From Rhizophagus clarus (Eukaryota; Glomeromycota; Glomeromycetes; Glomerales; Glomeraceae): a DNA stretch of 64,000 nucleotides. The stretch lies in contig BLAL01000053.1 of NCBI GenBank assembly GCA_015698045.1, positions 1,890,760-1,954,759 on the forward strand, given 5' to 3'. The position numbers and the translations under genes are program-made. The notes below the pieces were generated by a model. That model was not told where the DNA came from, searched no databases, and was given only the letters and a program-made list of their open reading frames with translations. Below, in pieces: positions 1 through 11,555 of the stretch (its first letter is position 1; each line of letters opens with the position of its first letter).

Positions 1-80
1 TTGAACAATTTCACTTATAGCTTAAAATAATTATATACAGAAAAGAAATTAATTAGAATTAGTTTATTCAATGCAATTCA

Positions 81-3000
81 TTAAGATTTAGAAGCATTGT
101 AAAAAACATTTCTAAAATAATCATTTGACTTCTTTGAAGTATTCTCATCTTTTGTTTCAACATCTTGATTTTCGGTAAACATGTTTGAATCCTTGGTATG
201 TTCGACCAATTGTCCTTTCTTTGAAGAACTACTGACACCAATTCTTTCATGTCTTCCTTTTATGCCAAGTTTACTAGAAGGTGTAACTAATCTTCTTGGA
301 ATCATAGTCATTCCTGCAGGTTTATCATCCCTAAAAAAAGAATAAAAAGTAATTAGAGAAAATTACAAATTATAGTGAACCACAATATTCTATAAAGACC
401 TTTGGACAGCCAATTCCGTAACAGTTGAAGGCAAATCACTTTTAATTACTGCAGAAATAATAGTATTATTTAATTTATACTTATTAAAATGTAGTGCTGC
501 TTTTCCCGCATCCTGATAAATATAAGAAAAAAGTTAATAAATAACATAAATTAAGTCCTAATTAATTTTAAATCACCTCAATGTGTTCAAATTCAACATA
601 TGCGCATCTATCATGGGACATAGTAATTTTTCTAATCGTTTCATCCTGAAAAAATAAATAGAAAACTCATAATTTAATATAATTATAATTATATAATTAT
701 AAACATGATCGTTTATTTATTTACCTTAAAATATTGAGACAACATATCTTTAATATTCTTCTCTGTAGTATCCTTGGGCAACTTAGTAAAAGTAACAGTT
801 TTTGATCGTCTTTCGCTAAAATTATATGATGGTTGATTGAGATAATCACTATTGTAATTTATAATTATTAATGGAGTTTTTTTTCATACCTTTCTTTAAA
901 TCCTTCCTGTCTACGCTTAAATTTTTTATTTTTCTCACGATCATTAACAATACCTTCTTTTTGAGTATTATTACGACTGATTTCACTAAGCGCAACGTTT
1001 AAAATACATCCTTTAAATTCTGTAGAATTTAAAGCAAGAGATGCTTCTGCATGCTCCTAAAGGAAAAAATTTTTTTTTAATTAAATAAAACTACATTAAA
1101 TAATTTAATAATAAAAATTACCTTGTTTTCAAAATCTATAAATGCAAACCCTCTACACTTGTTATCATCGGTCATAGGAATTCTAACGTCCGTTACTGGG
1201 CCATACTATAAGAAAAAAAAAAGTAAATAATAAATTAAAGGAACTAAAAATCAGTATAACTAATACATATAAATATTACTGTTTGAAACAGGGATTTCAG
1301 TTCACTTTGTTCAAGGTTGCTAGGCAAATTTCGAACAGAAACTTCTTTCTGACTAAGAGTTATGAAATATATAAAGATAAATAAATAATCCAGATAAAAT
1401 AAAATTAGAATCTTAAACTTACATTGGTGGAGATCGTTCTTTCTTTAATAGTGGGTTTGATATCATGACTATAATTTTTTTTCCAGGTTCTATTTCGCGA
1501 CCATTCATCTCAAGAGCAGCTTGTGCAGAATTCTATATTATAGAATAATATATTATTACAGTTTTCCATTTATCAAAATAATGAATTCACTAATATTAAA
1601 TACCCTTTCTTTAAACTCTACGTAACAGAAAACTCGGTTTTTGTATTTATTACTTGGCTTTCTTACAGAGAGTATTTCTCCGTACTAAAGTAATGAAGAG
1701 TTAATCCTGAAATAGTTTAAAGACTTAAATACACAAAAATACCTTTTTAAACAGTTCTTCTATATCAACTGATGGTGAAAAATTGGTAACGAATAAAATA
1801 CGTTCCGATATTCTATATACACTAATCTCTCGATCACCAATTCTTTTTTTATCTTTAGTTAAAGCTGCGGGAACACTTTCCTATATAAGGATTATATCGT
1901 TATTCTTGGTTACTTTATTTTTAATGTAATTTAGAAAATAATATATCAAATTACTTTTTCGTTGAATTCGATATAAGCAGTTTTCTGTGCGTTAATTGTG
2001 TCTGCTAGAAAACGAATTTCCTTTATTTTTCCGCACTATAGTTTTTAGCCATAAAAATGAGATGTTAATATGGAAATATATTAATTACTGACTAATAAAT
2101 CTTAATTATATACTTCATGGAAAATGTTTTTTAATTCTCCTTCCTTAGCATCAATGGGTAAATTAGATACAATTATCGTCGCAAATTCTCGGTCTCTGTT
2201 ATATATATTAGATAAAATTAGTATTAAATAATAGATACATATCATACCGCGCTGCACAAGATATCTGCTCTAATAGTATTTAAATACTCTTCTCGATATA
2301 TCAAATTCGTAATATGTAGATTATTTGTTCTTATGAGGTTGTTATAAATCAAACCATTGTTTAAATCCTTATGGATGGAAGTTGTACCCGGGTATTGTAT
2401 GATTTTTAAACCGGGTATTTTGTATTATACACGGGATACCTTGTACAGTGCGGTACAATAACAAATATTTAACAGTACTTACCGTTTAGGTTTTTCAAAT
2501 CGTTGGGCTAATATCAAATTAATTTAATGTTAACAATGTTAACATACGAAAAAAAATTTTTTTTTATGACTTATTTATTTAACCAACCTTTACTTCTTTT
2601 TGCTGCTGGGAGTTCTTCCAGTTGTTGTTCACCTTCAGGTTTTCTTTTTCTCGTGTCAGAATATTGTTCAGAAGATATAGAGTCTGTCGCCTCGTTACCT
2701 TCAGCAATTTGCATTGTCGGAACGACTTGAGATAATATTCCTTCGCTTTGAGCGTTCTGAGCCTCTTTCAAGGCAGCCTAAAATAAATCATAATATATTA
2801 ATTATAATATTAATAGAAAATATTCCATATCTGTAAAAGGATTCATTGTAGAGATGTTAATATTACTCTTTCACGTCTTTGAGCAACAATTGTCATTTGT
2901 TTTTTTATAAATATTATAGCGAGTTCAAAGTTATCAACTGTCCCGTATTGATGTTCAAACTGTTCCCATGCATCAAATATGCGTTCAGGCCAGTCAGTAT

Positions 3001-5275
3001 TTTGTTGTGAAGCTCTTTTGTAAATCTTGCGAGCATCATCAAAATTTCCGACGGATCTAATATATTAAGATAAATTATTATAATCACAATTGAATGGGTA
3101 TTAGCTAAAATACATACTTTTCCCAATCTGCGTATCGAATCCAAAATTCAGATTCTTTTAGACGATTTTTACTTAATTCATTCCAAATTTGTCGTACTTT
3201 AGGTAGATTTTTGATTAAAGTCTAAATAAATTTAACATAGATTCTATCATTTTCTTTAAAGATGATCGATCATTGTATTTAAATTCTATAATTTTCAAAA
3301 ATAATTTACCTCTATCTCAATCAAATACTTTTCTAAACGATAATAAGGATCATCAATTTGAAAAGCTATATAAAGAGTTAAATGTAAGAATAAAATTTTT
3401 CATGCAGATGACAAACATTGACAAACAACTCACTCTCTTTGACCGTTTTTATTCCTTCTTCAAGAAGATTTACAAGACTAGAACCATTTTCTTGATTTAT
3501 TGGTCCTTTATAAGCTAGAATTTTCCTCCTTTCATAATCAACATAAGAAATGATGACCTTTATTAGATCATCAATATTATTTTTGAGCATACCTGTTGAC
3601 AATGCTCTATTATACACATTTAAAACTTCTTCACGAGGACTAAAGTTTTTCTCCAAAATTCTTATATAATGACCCCAAAGGTCTCCTGACCAAGAACAGT
3701 TACGAACGCTTCGCTCAGCTGTTGCTATAAGAGTGCTTATAGAAACCTTCTTGTCTATTAAATACTTCTCAATTAAAAATAACATATAATTTTCCCAAAG
3801 AGTATTATCAAGATAATATTTAGCAATTGCTCTCTCATATAAAGTACGAATTACATTCACAACTGGTTTCTTCGGTTTCTTTTCGAATTCAATGTAATCC
3901 ATGAATTTGTCCAACGTGTTATCTGATGCTGTCTAGCGAAAAGGATGAATTTCAATACATGTGAAATTAATAACAAAAAATATACTAAATTTTTTACATA
4001 CTAATGCGTTTTCGTATTGATCTCTTTCATAATATTTGTTCTTGGCTTCACTGACATATTTATTTGTCTCTATCATAACGTTCTCATAATTAGAATTATC
4101 GTATTTTGTTATAAACGACGAGTAATCACTAAAGGTCTTATCCACAGCTACATAAAGGTAAATAACGATTAATAGATATAAAAAAAAATTGACGTTATAT
4201 AAGTATATACTTACTCGCATGTGGGATTTTGAGTCGACTCTCAAACATTTTTTCTACTCTGATCTTTTGTTGTTCGTCTCTATTATTGATTCTTGTGAGA
4301 TAAAATAACATATAATTTGCAATAATGTTTTAACTATATTTACCGAGGTGAAGCCTATTGTCAATAAAACTTATAATGTTAATTCTATTAAAAAAAAGTA
4401 AAATATAATTTAAACCAAATTACAACCTCTAGGATTTCTATTTCAAAATCTTTATATGCATCCCAAATTTGGTGGCTCTAAGTAAGAAGAATATTTTAAA
4501 CAAATGTTTTGCGATATTAAATCTTCATAGAAATAATTTACCTCCGTTATATAGTAACAAGTTTCCCGAATTGCCTCATCAAATATTTTGCGGACTTGGT
4601 CTAACGTGATAGTGCATTCAGATTCATTTTCCAATTCCGTTTCATTCATTTCATTCAAGTAGCTTTTGTATTCTTGAACTATATAGCTTGTATATCCCTT
4701 CCAAAGATTAATCGCTAATATGAATAAACATAGAAATAAATAAATTGCATTGTAAGTTGAAACCCTGATAAATGACAAAATAAAATACCTACATAGGTAA
4801 TCTTGAACAGCTTTGGAATAGAGTTGTATAATTCTCTGCTTTTCTTCTTTTGTGGAAGCTATACGTGATTCATCTTCGATCCATTCACGCCACATTTCTG
4901 TCATACAAAGACATATAAATTTTGTATGAATTCTAAATAATAGAGACGATTAAACCTTTTAAATACCTTCAGATAAAGGGAAAATGCTATGCATCATTTC
5001 TCGTGCTTCTTTTAACTCGTCAAATAACGCTGACTGACGAAGAGTTTGAATATACTGAACATGCACATCATATTGATACATGTTGTTGGAAAGCTAGAAA
5101 TAAAAATATAATTACAAAAAAGAAAAATTTAATCTCACGAGGAATAAATTCTTACCTGCTCAAGCAGACCTGCAATAGTTTCAGAAATTGCATTAATATT
5201 TTCCCCTTGATTTTCTAGTTGATCAAGATCACTAAAGTCACTTTCATTATCCGAAAGGTTTGGAACTGTGCTCAT
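81..5275 (-). CDS. prp24: Prp24/SART3-like U4/U6 snRNP assembly factor
   Basis: The encoded protein is a splicing factor that anneals U4 to U6 snRNA and recycles snRNPs. Translation starts at 5275 (MSTVPNLSDNESDFSDL). The first half (about 5275-2840) encodes HAT-type helical repeats rich in W, Y and E. A linker at about 2588-2771 carries a bipartite NLS-like stretch (RKRKPEG...PAAKRSK). The second half encodes four RRM-like domains; recognisable RNP2/RNP1 pieces are IIVSNLP with AYIEF, ILFVTNF with VFCYVEF, VSVRNLP with GFAFIDF, and VTFTKLP with CAYVEF. The last exon (81-330) ends in SNDYFRNVFYNASKS, matching the SNDDFRKMF-type LSm-binding box known at the C-terminus of Prp24 and SART3. HAT repeats plus four RRMs is the architecture I know from non-Saccharomyces fungal Prp24. 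There are many short introns, about fifteen to twenty, and the one after the NLS exon (about 2245-2587) carries an inserted repeat. The family call is certain; exact exon borders are not. Confidence 0.9.
2370..2460. repeat. CCCGGG-motif insert in prp24 intron
   Basis: Inside the long intron between the NLS exon and the first RRM exon lie the palindrome TACCCGGGTA, then CCGGGTATTTTG and ACGGGATACC, followed by an inverted repeat TTGTAC(6 nt)GTACAA at 2441-2458. The G+C-rich spacing contrasts with the AT-rich flanks. It looks like a small repeat insertion; I cannot assign a family. Confidence 0.45.
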
Positions 5276-5538
5276 TTTTTTTCGTAAAAAAGTTTGGTAT
5301 TAATCGTAAAACGACTGAATGTTAAACGGTTAACGGTGATTTACTAAACTAGGAAAATATAATGGTTTGTCTAATCACGATTATCGTGCATTCTGCTGCA
5401 TGACCTGCATGACATGGTATGCAGTACGGAAAGTAACATTTCATATTACGGAATATTTCTTATTGAATAATACGAAGATAAATCATTACAACTCTTCGTA
5501 ATGAATACTGTGGAATATTAGGACAGCCTGCATATATA

Positions 5539-5710
5539 CAGTCAACTCTCTCTAAGTGCACACTCTCTAAATGCACGTACTATGTATTTTCTCTCTAAAT
5601 GCACCCCCTTACTCAGTCCTGGGTATATAAAGATCATATAAAATTTCACTCTCTAAATGCACATTTTTCAAATCTTCACTATGACCGCAAGGGGTACACT
5701 TAGAGAGTTA
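5539..5710. mobile_element. MITE, pogo/Tigger-like ends
   Basis: The left end, TA then CAGTCAACTCTCTCTAAG, is mirrored at the right by GTACACTTAGAGAGTTA (5694-5710). A CTCTCTAAATGCAC motif recurs at about 5563, 5591 and 5649. There is no internal ORF. The CAGT start next to TA resembles Tc1/mariner-pogo elements, and the right tip has diverged. It lies in the gap 5276-7963, which has no gene I can support. Confidence 0.6.
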
Positions 5711-6301
5711 AATCACGATATTTTCCGTCAGGCTATATGAAAGAATAGAGCACGAAAATTATTCTTATCAAAACTTAACTCGAGCTGCTGTAACTTGTAG
5801 GAGTGGCGACTTCATAGTTTTCTTGAGTGGTTCTTTTCTAACTTTCTTTCTATAATCAATAACTATTGAAGACATTGTAAATATTATATCAAAGCAGGAG
5901 ATCACAGAACCAGTAATTACATTAAACGACACAAAAATAATAAAATGTAATAAAATTTATCTGAATTCAAGCCACCATTATGCTGAATAACGATGTTGGT
6001 GTTATAGAAAAATTCGTTAACATATGAAAATCTGGTATAATATCTTCGACTGCGCAGTTGGTTTTATCTAAATTGCCGCGCATGTGATATTTCATAATGG
6101 CGCTTATTGATATTTTATTTTATATACGACTTCATAGGTTGCGCGCTTCGTTACATTAAAAGAACATATATAATCCTTTGCTTCGCTCCGGGAAAAAAAA
6201 TTCGGTATGGGGAAAAATCTTGCTTCATATAACGTAATAACGGTATATAGTACAGCATTTTATTAGTAATATTCAGTATAACGAGATTTTAAACATCAAT
6301 A

Positions 6302-6374
6302 CAGTAGGTTCGCTATATCAAGAAATTCGTTAAATCAAAATTCGTTAAATCAAAATTCGTTATAAAGCGAGCGT
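6302..6374. repeat. Solo pogo-like terminus with AATTCGTTAAATC repeats
   Basis: The sequence begins CAGTAGGTTCGCTATATC and continues as three tandem AAATTCGTTA-type units, ending in TTATAAAGCGAGCG. This resembles the subterminal repeats of Tigger/pogo elements (CAGTxxxxCTCGxTATA type). I could not find a convincing partner end nearby, so it is probably a truncated copy. Confidence 0.4.
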
Positions 6375-6411
6375 ATTATTGATTGCCGCGGTGCTAATCC
6401 CACGATCCAGG

Positions 6412-6641
6412 TGACTCATACTGTCATACAGCAGCCCCCCAAATTTCTCCGGGTCTATATATATCACGTGACATTTTTATGGTTGTGATGTTTAACTGTC
6501 ACCGATCACGTGATTGCGGAGAACGCGCTGACTATATTTATCTCCGACGTTTTTTCGAGTGGTCCAAATCTTATTCATCACATACACTATTCGTCACACC
6601 AAGGAGAAATTTGGAGGGGTTTATGTATGAGTTTGATTCAG
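6412..6641. mobile_element. MITE with about 38-bp terminal inverted repeats
   Basis: The left arm (6412-6450) contains ACTCATAC, then CCCCCCAAATTTCTCC. The right arm (6603-6635) is its reverse complement with a few changes (GGAGAAATTTGGAGGGG, then GTATGAGT). The internal 150 bp has no ORF and contains TCACGTGA twice. This is a non-autonomous DNA transposon; the family is unknown. Confidence 0.6.
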
Positions 6642-7962
6642 GTGTTTGAATGTTTATGACCTGCTATTCTTATTATACATGTCATGCATATGATAAATTA
6701 CGAAGCAAAAAGGACACTGTACATGGAAAAAGATATAAATGACTTCGAGACTGTTGTATTCAGAAAAAATACAAAACTTAGTAGACGATTGCCATAGGAA
6801 ATTTGTTAAATGGTTATGTAGCAATCACAGGATAGTTTTTCTCCCGTTTTCATATCTGTATCAAAAAAAGTATACCCGTAAATAAACCTTAGACGAATTT
6901 AATTTTTCATCCTGCTCAGTGTGATTCCTTCTTCGTGTGACATGGTGACGTGATGTAGGTACTGGCGAATAAAAAGTACTGGCTAGATAATATTAGCAAT
7001 TTATAGAGAAAATTACTTTTTTTAGAATATGCGTCAAGAATTTATCAATATGAATACATAAAAGAGAAGCAAATGTTTCATGACAATGAAAAAATGCTAA
7101 AATTTTCAAAATTTTAAAAATTCATTTTGTTTTATATTACTTTGGAGAAAAAAGATAGTCGTAAATATGGATATTGATAATATATCTGATATTGAAGATT
7201 ATTCTTTGAGCTAGTAAATTCTGAATTTGAACAGGTTTTATATTTTAAAAAAAAAATTATTGCATTTTTTAAAGTGCTCTTAATATAATTTTTTGGTTCA
7301 TAGTAGGAATTATCTAAAATCGAGTTATTAAGAGAAGAATTAAAGATAAAGAAGTCGCCGTCTAGCATGGAACAGTGCGATAACTAACTTACTACTAATT
7401 TAAACTGGAGAGATGGAATGTTTTTTATTCTTCACGGTGAAAAAGAAAATGGTTACTGTAATGTGAAATACTATATCTTGTATTAAAATGGTTTTACAGT
7501 ATAAATTAAAAATATAATACATAACAAGTTATTATATGATATTATTATAAAATAAAATAGTCATGAAATCGATAATTAATTTCAGTTCACAGTTTATTAT
7601 CGGCGAATTACATCCAAATAAAACAGTTTCCATTTTATTGATTCATCTAATCGCCAATTTTTTTTTCTATTTTTAGGTTTTAGTTGGGTTCTTCAAATGC
7701 AGAAAGTAAGTATTTTAACATTTTTATTTATTCATTCTCTCTCATTTGGTTTATATCAGGCAATTTCTAAATTAATTGACTACAGTTTTTTTTTAAATCT
7801 AAAAAAGTATATGATCTGCTTTTTTAAAAATTTAGAATATATATATGCTTCTGAAATTAGAACTCTTCGCCTATATTAAAACCTATCATTACTAACAAAA
7901 CCCCACATTAAGCAAAGTTTAAATTAGGAAATAACAAGTCCTGTAAGGGAATAGGCTCCCAC
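6642..7962. other. Intergenic, no gene recognised
   Basis: This is AT-rich sequence between the MITE cluster and the Fanzor relic. Short open frames at 7132-7368 (-) and 7697-7879 (+) have low-complexity translations without recognisable motifs. I see no RNA gene here. Confidence 0.5.
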
Positions 7963-7978
7963 GTCAGCCTAAGCTGAC
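7931..7978 (-). ncRNA. Candidate fRNA/right-end scaffold of Fanzor
   Basis: Read on the minus strand, a perfect stem GTCAGC(4 nt)GCTGAC (7963-7978) contains the ORF's TGA stop, and a second small stem GGGA/TCCC follows at about 7947-7960. In TnpB and Fanzor systems the guide RNA scaffold overlaps the 3' end of the nuclease ORF and runs into the element's right end. The position and structure fit; transcription is not shown. Confidence 0.4.
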
Positions 7979-9807
7979 TCTTTCCTTTTTTGTGAGATAT
8001 CGTAAGAGAATATTACGAGCACCATTTATATCCCTATCAAGTTTTGTTTTGCATTGGGGACAGCAAAATTCTTTAGATCCACCTAGTTTTTTATGAATAT
8101 ATCCACAGAATCCACAAGTTTTGCTTGTATATTCTTCTGTACAAATTACAACTTGACACTATGGATATTCACGTGCCTTATGGATCAAATGCTATCAAAA
8201 ACGAAAATGTGACCATGTACACATGGCTTAAGCAGTCTTGAATCCAATTCATCATTGCCCACATCAGATCATTTCTTGAGTGCAGAATTCAGGTAGTAAT
8301 ATAATACGGTAATTCTCATGTGAATTCGTAACATAACATGATGCAATCTGCAATTAAAAGTAATAAATACATTAAATTATCAAATAAATAATTAATTGAT
8401 AAATAAATTTTACCTGTAACATTTTCGCTTATTTCTTTTTCCATGAATTTGATCACGCTTGCTCTGGAGTTTTTCATATGCATAATATAACCTGTAAATT
8501 CGGCCAATGTCATTTTTACCCCATTCAACAGCCATTCCACTTGGATCATAACCCGTCATGAATGTACGCACATCTGAATCTAGAGAAATCACTCCTGATC
8601 CTTCCTATTAAATTATTAAATATATAATTAATTAAAGTTTTAAATTAATAAATAATATAAATAATATAATAAAAAAAAACAGATAAGAACCTTTTGAAAC
8701 ATAGGGCCTTGGTTTTCAGCCCGTATTTCAAGTAGTCTAGGTATGCAAAGGTAAAATTCACCAAGTTGATTCATAACAAGGCGGCTATCATACTCAAGCT
8801 TATTTGGAAGAGGTTCTGCTGACTTAATTTTAGGAAGGAACGAATATTCACCACGAGACTTGCCCCAATGTTTAGAATGTATTACAATTGATTGGTGAGG
8901 ATCTTTTTTTGGAACAGAACTTCATCTTAAATTTTTTACGATTGGTGGCAAAATTGGTAGAATATCCTTTAAGCAGATCATTCATAGCCTCATCTCGTAT
9001 ATCATAAGGTGTTTCCATGACCCACTTAAGTTCTGCATTATTCCTAAAATTTACAGCATTGAGACATCGTGCCCGCAAATCCTTCTTGTTCCGGTTGACA
9101 CCTTCTTTTTCAACTACGGAAAGACATTGATTGTACGTCCAGCATGCTGTCACTATCCATCGTCTGAGTTTTAGCCACTCTTCTTGTGTAGGAAGGAGTC
9201 GGATACGCTGTGCTTTGCCCGCTGGAATTTTGGAACTTTTGGGCTTAGGCAACTTGTCTTCTTCCGCTGAATGTATTCCATTATGTCTTGCCACAAAAAC
9301 CGTGACGGTGAGTTCGATGGCTTCATTACTTTTGGAACAGACATTTGTACTGAATACCATGAGTTGAGCCCCATTTTTTTCAAAGATTCATCCCATAAGC
9401 TCGAATCTGAAATGACACAATCGGTCCTAATAAAAAAGTTAATGAAATGGTAAAGACAATAGAAATTAAAATGAATAAAAAGAATTAAACTCAAACCTTT
9501 CAGGCAGCCACCATTTCTTCGATTCTTCTCTTGTGTATTCGTTCCAGAAGGGCAACAGAACCTTTGCATTTCCAGTTGAGCCCTGAGCCAATTTTACATT
9601 CTGGGTAATGCTGTCAGAGATTTGCAATCTGTCGTTTGATTCTGGAGTAGCAGACCTTGGCCTTTTGCGCGGGTTGTGTCTGGTTGTCTCCAAAGGTTCC
9701 TCATATAGAGTCTGTAATTGAATAGAGTCATTTTCCACCAGGCATCCTGACAATAGCAATTCTTCCGGAATTGGCCCATCATTGCAATGTTTCGACTGAG
9801 ACGTCAT
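7964..9807 (-). pseudogene. Fanzor (eukaryotic TnpB-like RNA-guided nuclease), decayed
   Basis: Members of this family are transposon-borne RuvC-type nucleases guided by an RNA. The first in-frame ATG is at 9807. Exon 1 has an NLS-like PRKRPRS and the family-like LPFWNEYT...KKWWLPE; an intron (about 9427-9508) joins it to TDC...SLWDESLKKMGLNSWYS. Next comes KIPAGKAQRIRLLPT, TACWTYNQCLS and ETPYDIRDEAMND, the typical OrfB N-terminal helical part. A second intron (about 8607-8690) precedes RuvC-I (ISLDSDVRTFMTGYDP). RuvC-II survives as IILLPEF (about 8300), then TSKTCGFCG...CCPQCKT (zinc ribbon) and Ruv[17 protein letters not shown]. Lesions: a frame change near 9265; an A7 run at 8904-8910 that shifts frame; an internal deletion with frame change just before RuvC-II; and TGA, TAA and TAG stops at about 8165-8270. 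All three acidic catalytic positions are still visible, but no single frame is intact. Confidence 0.85.
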
Positions 9808-10599
9808 ACGTCTCTTGGAGTCTATTTGCACTTTAGTAAGTATTCTTGTTCTGAGCCAGGTTATAAAAAAGGTGGTTCTGTCAAAAAAGTAGGTTACTGA
9901 GCTGTTCTTATTTAAAATTTTAAAATTACTTTTCGTGGTTGCTTAAATAGTAATTGCAGCCGTGAGAATTACGAGTTACTGTAAATACGACGCGTCTTGA
10001 AATCTGCGGTGACGCGTCTTGGTTACTCATATAAAGTATTCAAAATTGGTGTAACGAAGAATACCACGAGTTTAGTGGACAGGTGACATTTAAAACTGCG
10101 TCGTATTTTTTAAATTTATTTGAATCAAGTAAGGTTACTGGAATAAGGGTGATATTTTTAAAGTCGAGGTGATGCCACAAGGATCTTGATTGCTTTATTG
10201 CGGGAGGGGTATCTGTGCCGTTCTTTGAACGCAAGATTTTGGGCAAGATTACGGAAAGTTTTAATTGGTTGTCACAAATATTACAGATTTTTATTTTACA
10301 AAACGAAACGGATGATGAAGGTATTTAATTAAAGTAATTTATTTTCTATCATGAACACACTTATAAAACCATAATATCATACTGTATATTTTTCGCTTCG
10401 GACTTACAATGCTTTCCATCTTCTAGTTGTTATGTAAAATCCGAGTCAAATTACCAAACAGTTGTTTTCGCCCATAAATTATTATAAGGATATAGAATTC
10501 GCATAAAAATCATATAATCAATGTAATGTATCTATTCTTGTATGGACCAATACATACGACGATTTTGTTTATAATTCATTTATTCAATTCTCCTTGATA
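9808..10599. other. Intergenic upstream of the Fanzor relic
   Basis: It contains GACGCGTCTTG twice (about 9989 and 10011) and three loosely related AGGTTACTG/GGTTACT motifs. A 68-codon open frame at 10040-10246 (-) has no recognisable domain. The left end of the Fanzor element could lie here, but I found no inverted repeat matching 7920-7960. Confidence 0.4.
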
Positions 10600-11427
10600 T
10601 TACATATTACTCTTTGTCTCCCATCTGTGTTTTGTTTCAAATCTATAATGATAAACGAACAGAATTTAAATATTAAATAATAACAATATTCATTTTACAT
10701 AACAAAATTCATACCCCCAATATAACTTAGGCTTTTTCTTATTAGCCTTCCTTTCTTCTTCCCTCTAAATAAATAAAGTTGTTTAAAATTTAAGAATATA
10801 TCCGCCCTCTAAATGAATAAATAAATTACCTTTTTCGCTTCATTGAACTCTTTTCGTTCTATTGCCTTGTTAACCATTATTTCATAATTATTTTGTGCAA
10901 TTTGATCGCTCAATTTTGAAGCTAATTCTAAATCTCCATTCTCAACAGCTTTATCAAGTTCTTTTTCTAATTCAGTTTTCGTTGATAAACGACCATGATC
11001 AACATCTTTCAAATGTTCGTTCATATGTAAATATTTTGCTATACTTTTTGGGAGTGTCGAAGGGTCTGTTATATCGAATGTTTTTACTTTTTGCTTTATC
11101 TTTGTAGGATTTTGTTTTGTTGATGACGGAACAGCTTCTTAGCAAAAATGAAAAGTTGGTATTAAAAATCCAAATTAAAAGTTGAACATATAGTAAAAAC
11201 TCACGAGTTTTTATAAAATCGTTTGTTTTTCTTCTCTTTTTATTAGCTTTACTTTCAATTTCCTCTCGTCTTCTTTTTAGTTCTTGGAAGCGATCCCATT
11301 TTTCTGTTTTGATATTCGACTGTTGTTGTTGTTCCACATTATCTTTGCCCTCGATAGAGGACTTATTATTAAGAAAAACTTTCGGTCTAGGTGAAGATCG
11401 TGCAATTTTCAAAGCACTGTTATCCAT
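10600..11427 (-). CDS. FAM204A-like conserved protein
   Basis: The gene model has four exons: 11205-11427, 10830-11137, 10715-10764 and 10600-10642, all with GT-AG borders and continuous frame. The N-terminus carries EKWDRFQELKRRREE, a basic NLS-like NKKRRK, and a middle coiled segment (NEHLKDVDHGRLSTKTELEK...DLELASKLSDQIA). The last two exons give KKKPKLYWG and then FETKHRWETKSNM at the C-terminus. This order and the terminal W-F-E-x-K-x-x-W-E-T-K-S-N-M motif match my recollection of the human FAM204A family, a small poorly characterised protein. Its function is unknown; nuclear location is inferred from the basic cluster. It is transcribed divergently from RSE1, only 128 bp away. Confidence 0.7.
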
Positions 11428-11473
11428 TACAAACTACTGAACTATTTTTGAAATGCTATATATATATGATTAA

Positions 11474-11485
11474 CTCAGATCTGAG
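11474..11485. promoter_or_regulatory. 12-bp palindrome in divergent promoter
   Basis: CTCAGATCTGAG is a perfect palindrome lying between the start codons of the FAM204A-like gene (-) and RSE1 (+), which are only 128 bp apart. A dimeric factor site is possible. No factor is assigned. Confidence 0.3.
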
Positions 11486-11555
11486 ATCTGTGTAACAACT
11501 GCAGGATATTAAAATTTGATTCTACCCTTCTGTTGCAAATAGGAAAAAAAAGAAA

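Noticed and set aside
7132..7368. 78-codon minus-strand frame upstream of the Fanzor relic
   Set aside because: AT-driven composition, no motif, no splice partner.
10040..10246. Possible extra 5' exon of Fanzor
   Set aside because: The translation (LWHHLDFKNITLIPVTLL) has no family similarity I can see and no clean splice to 9831.
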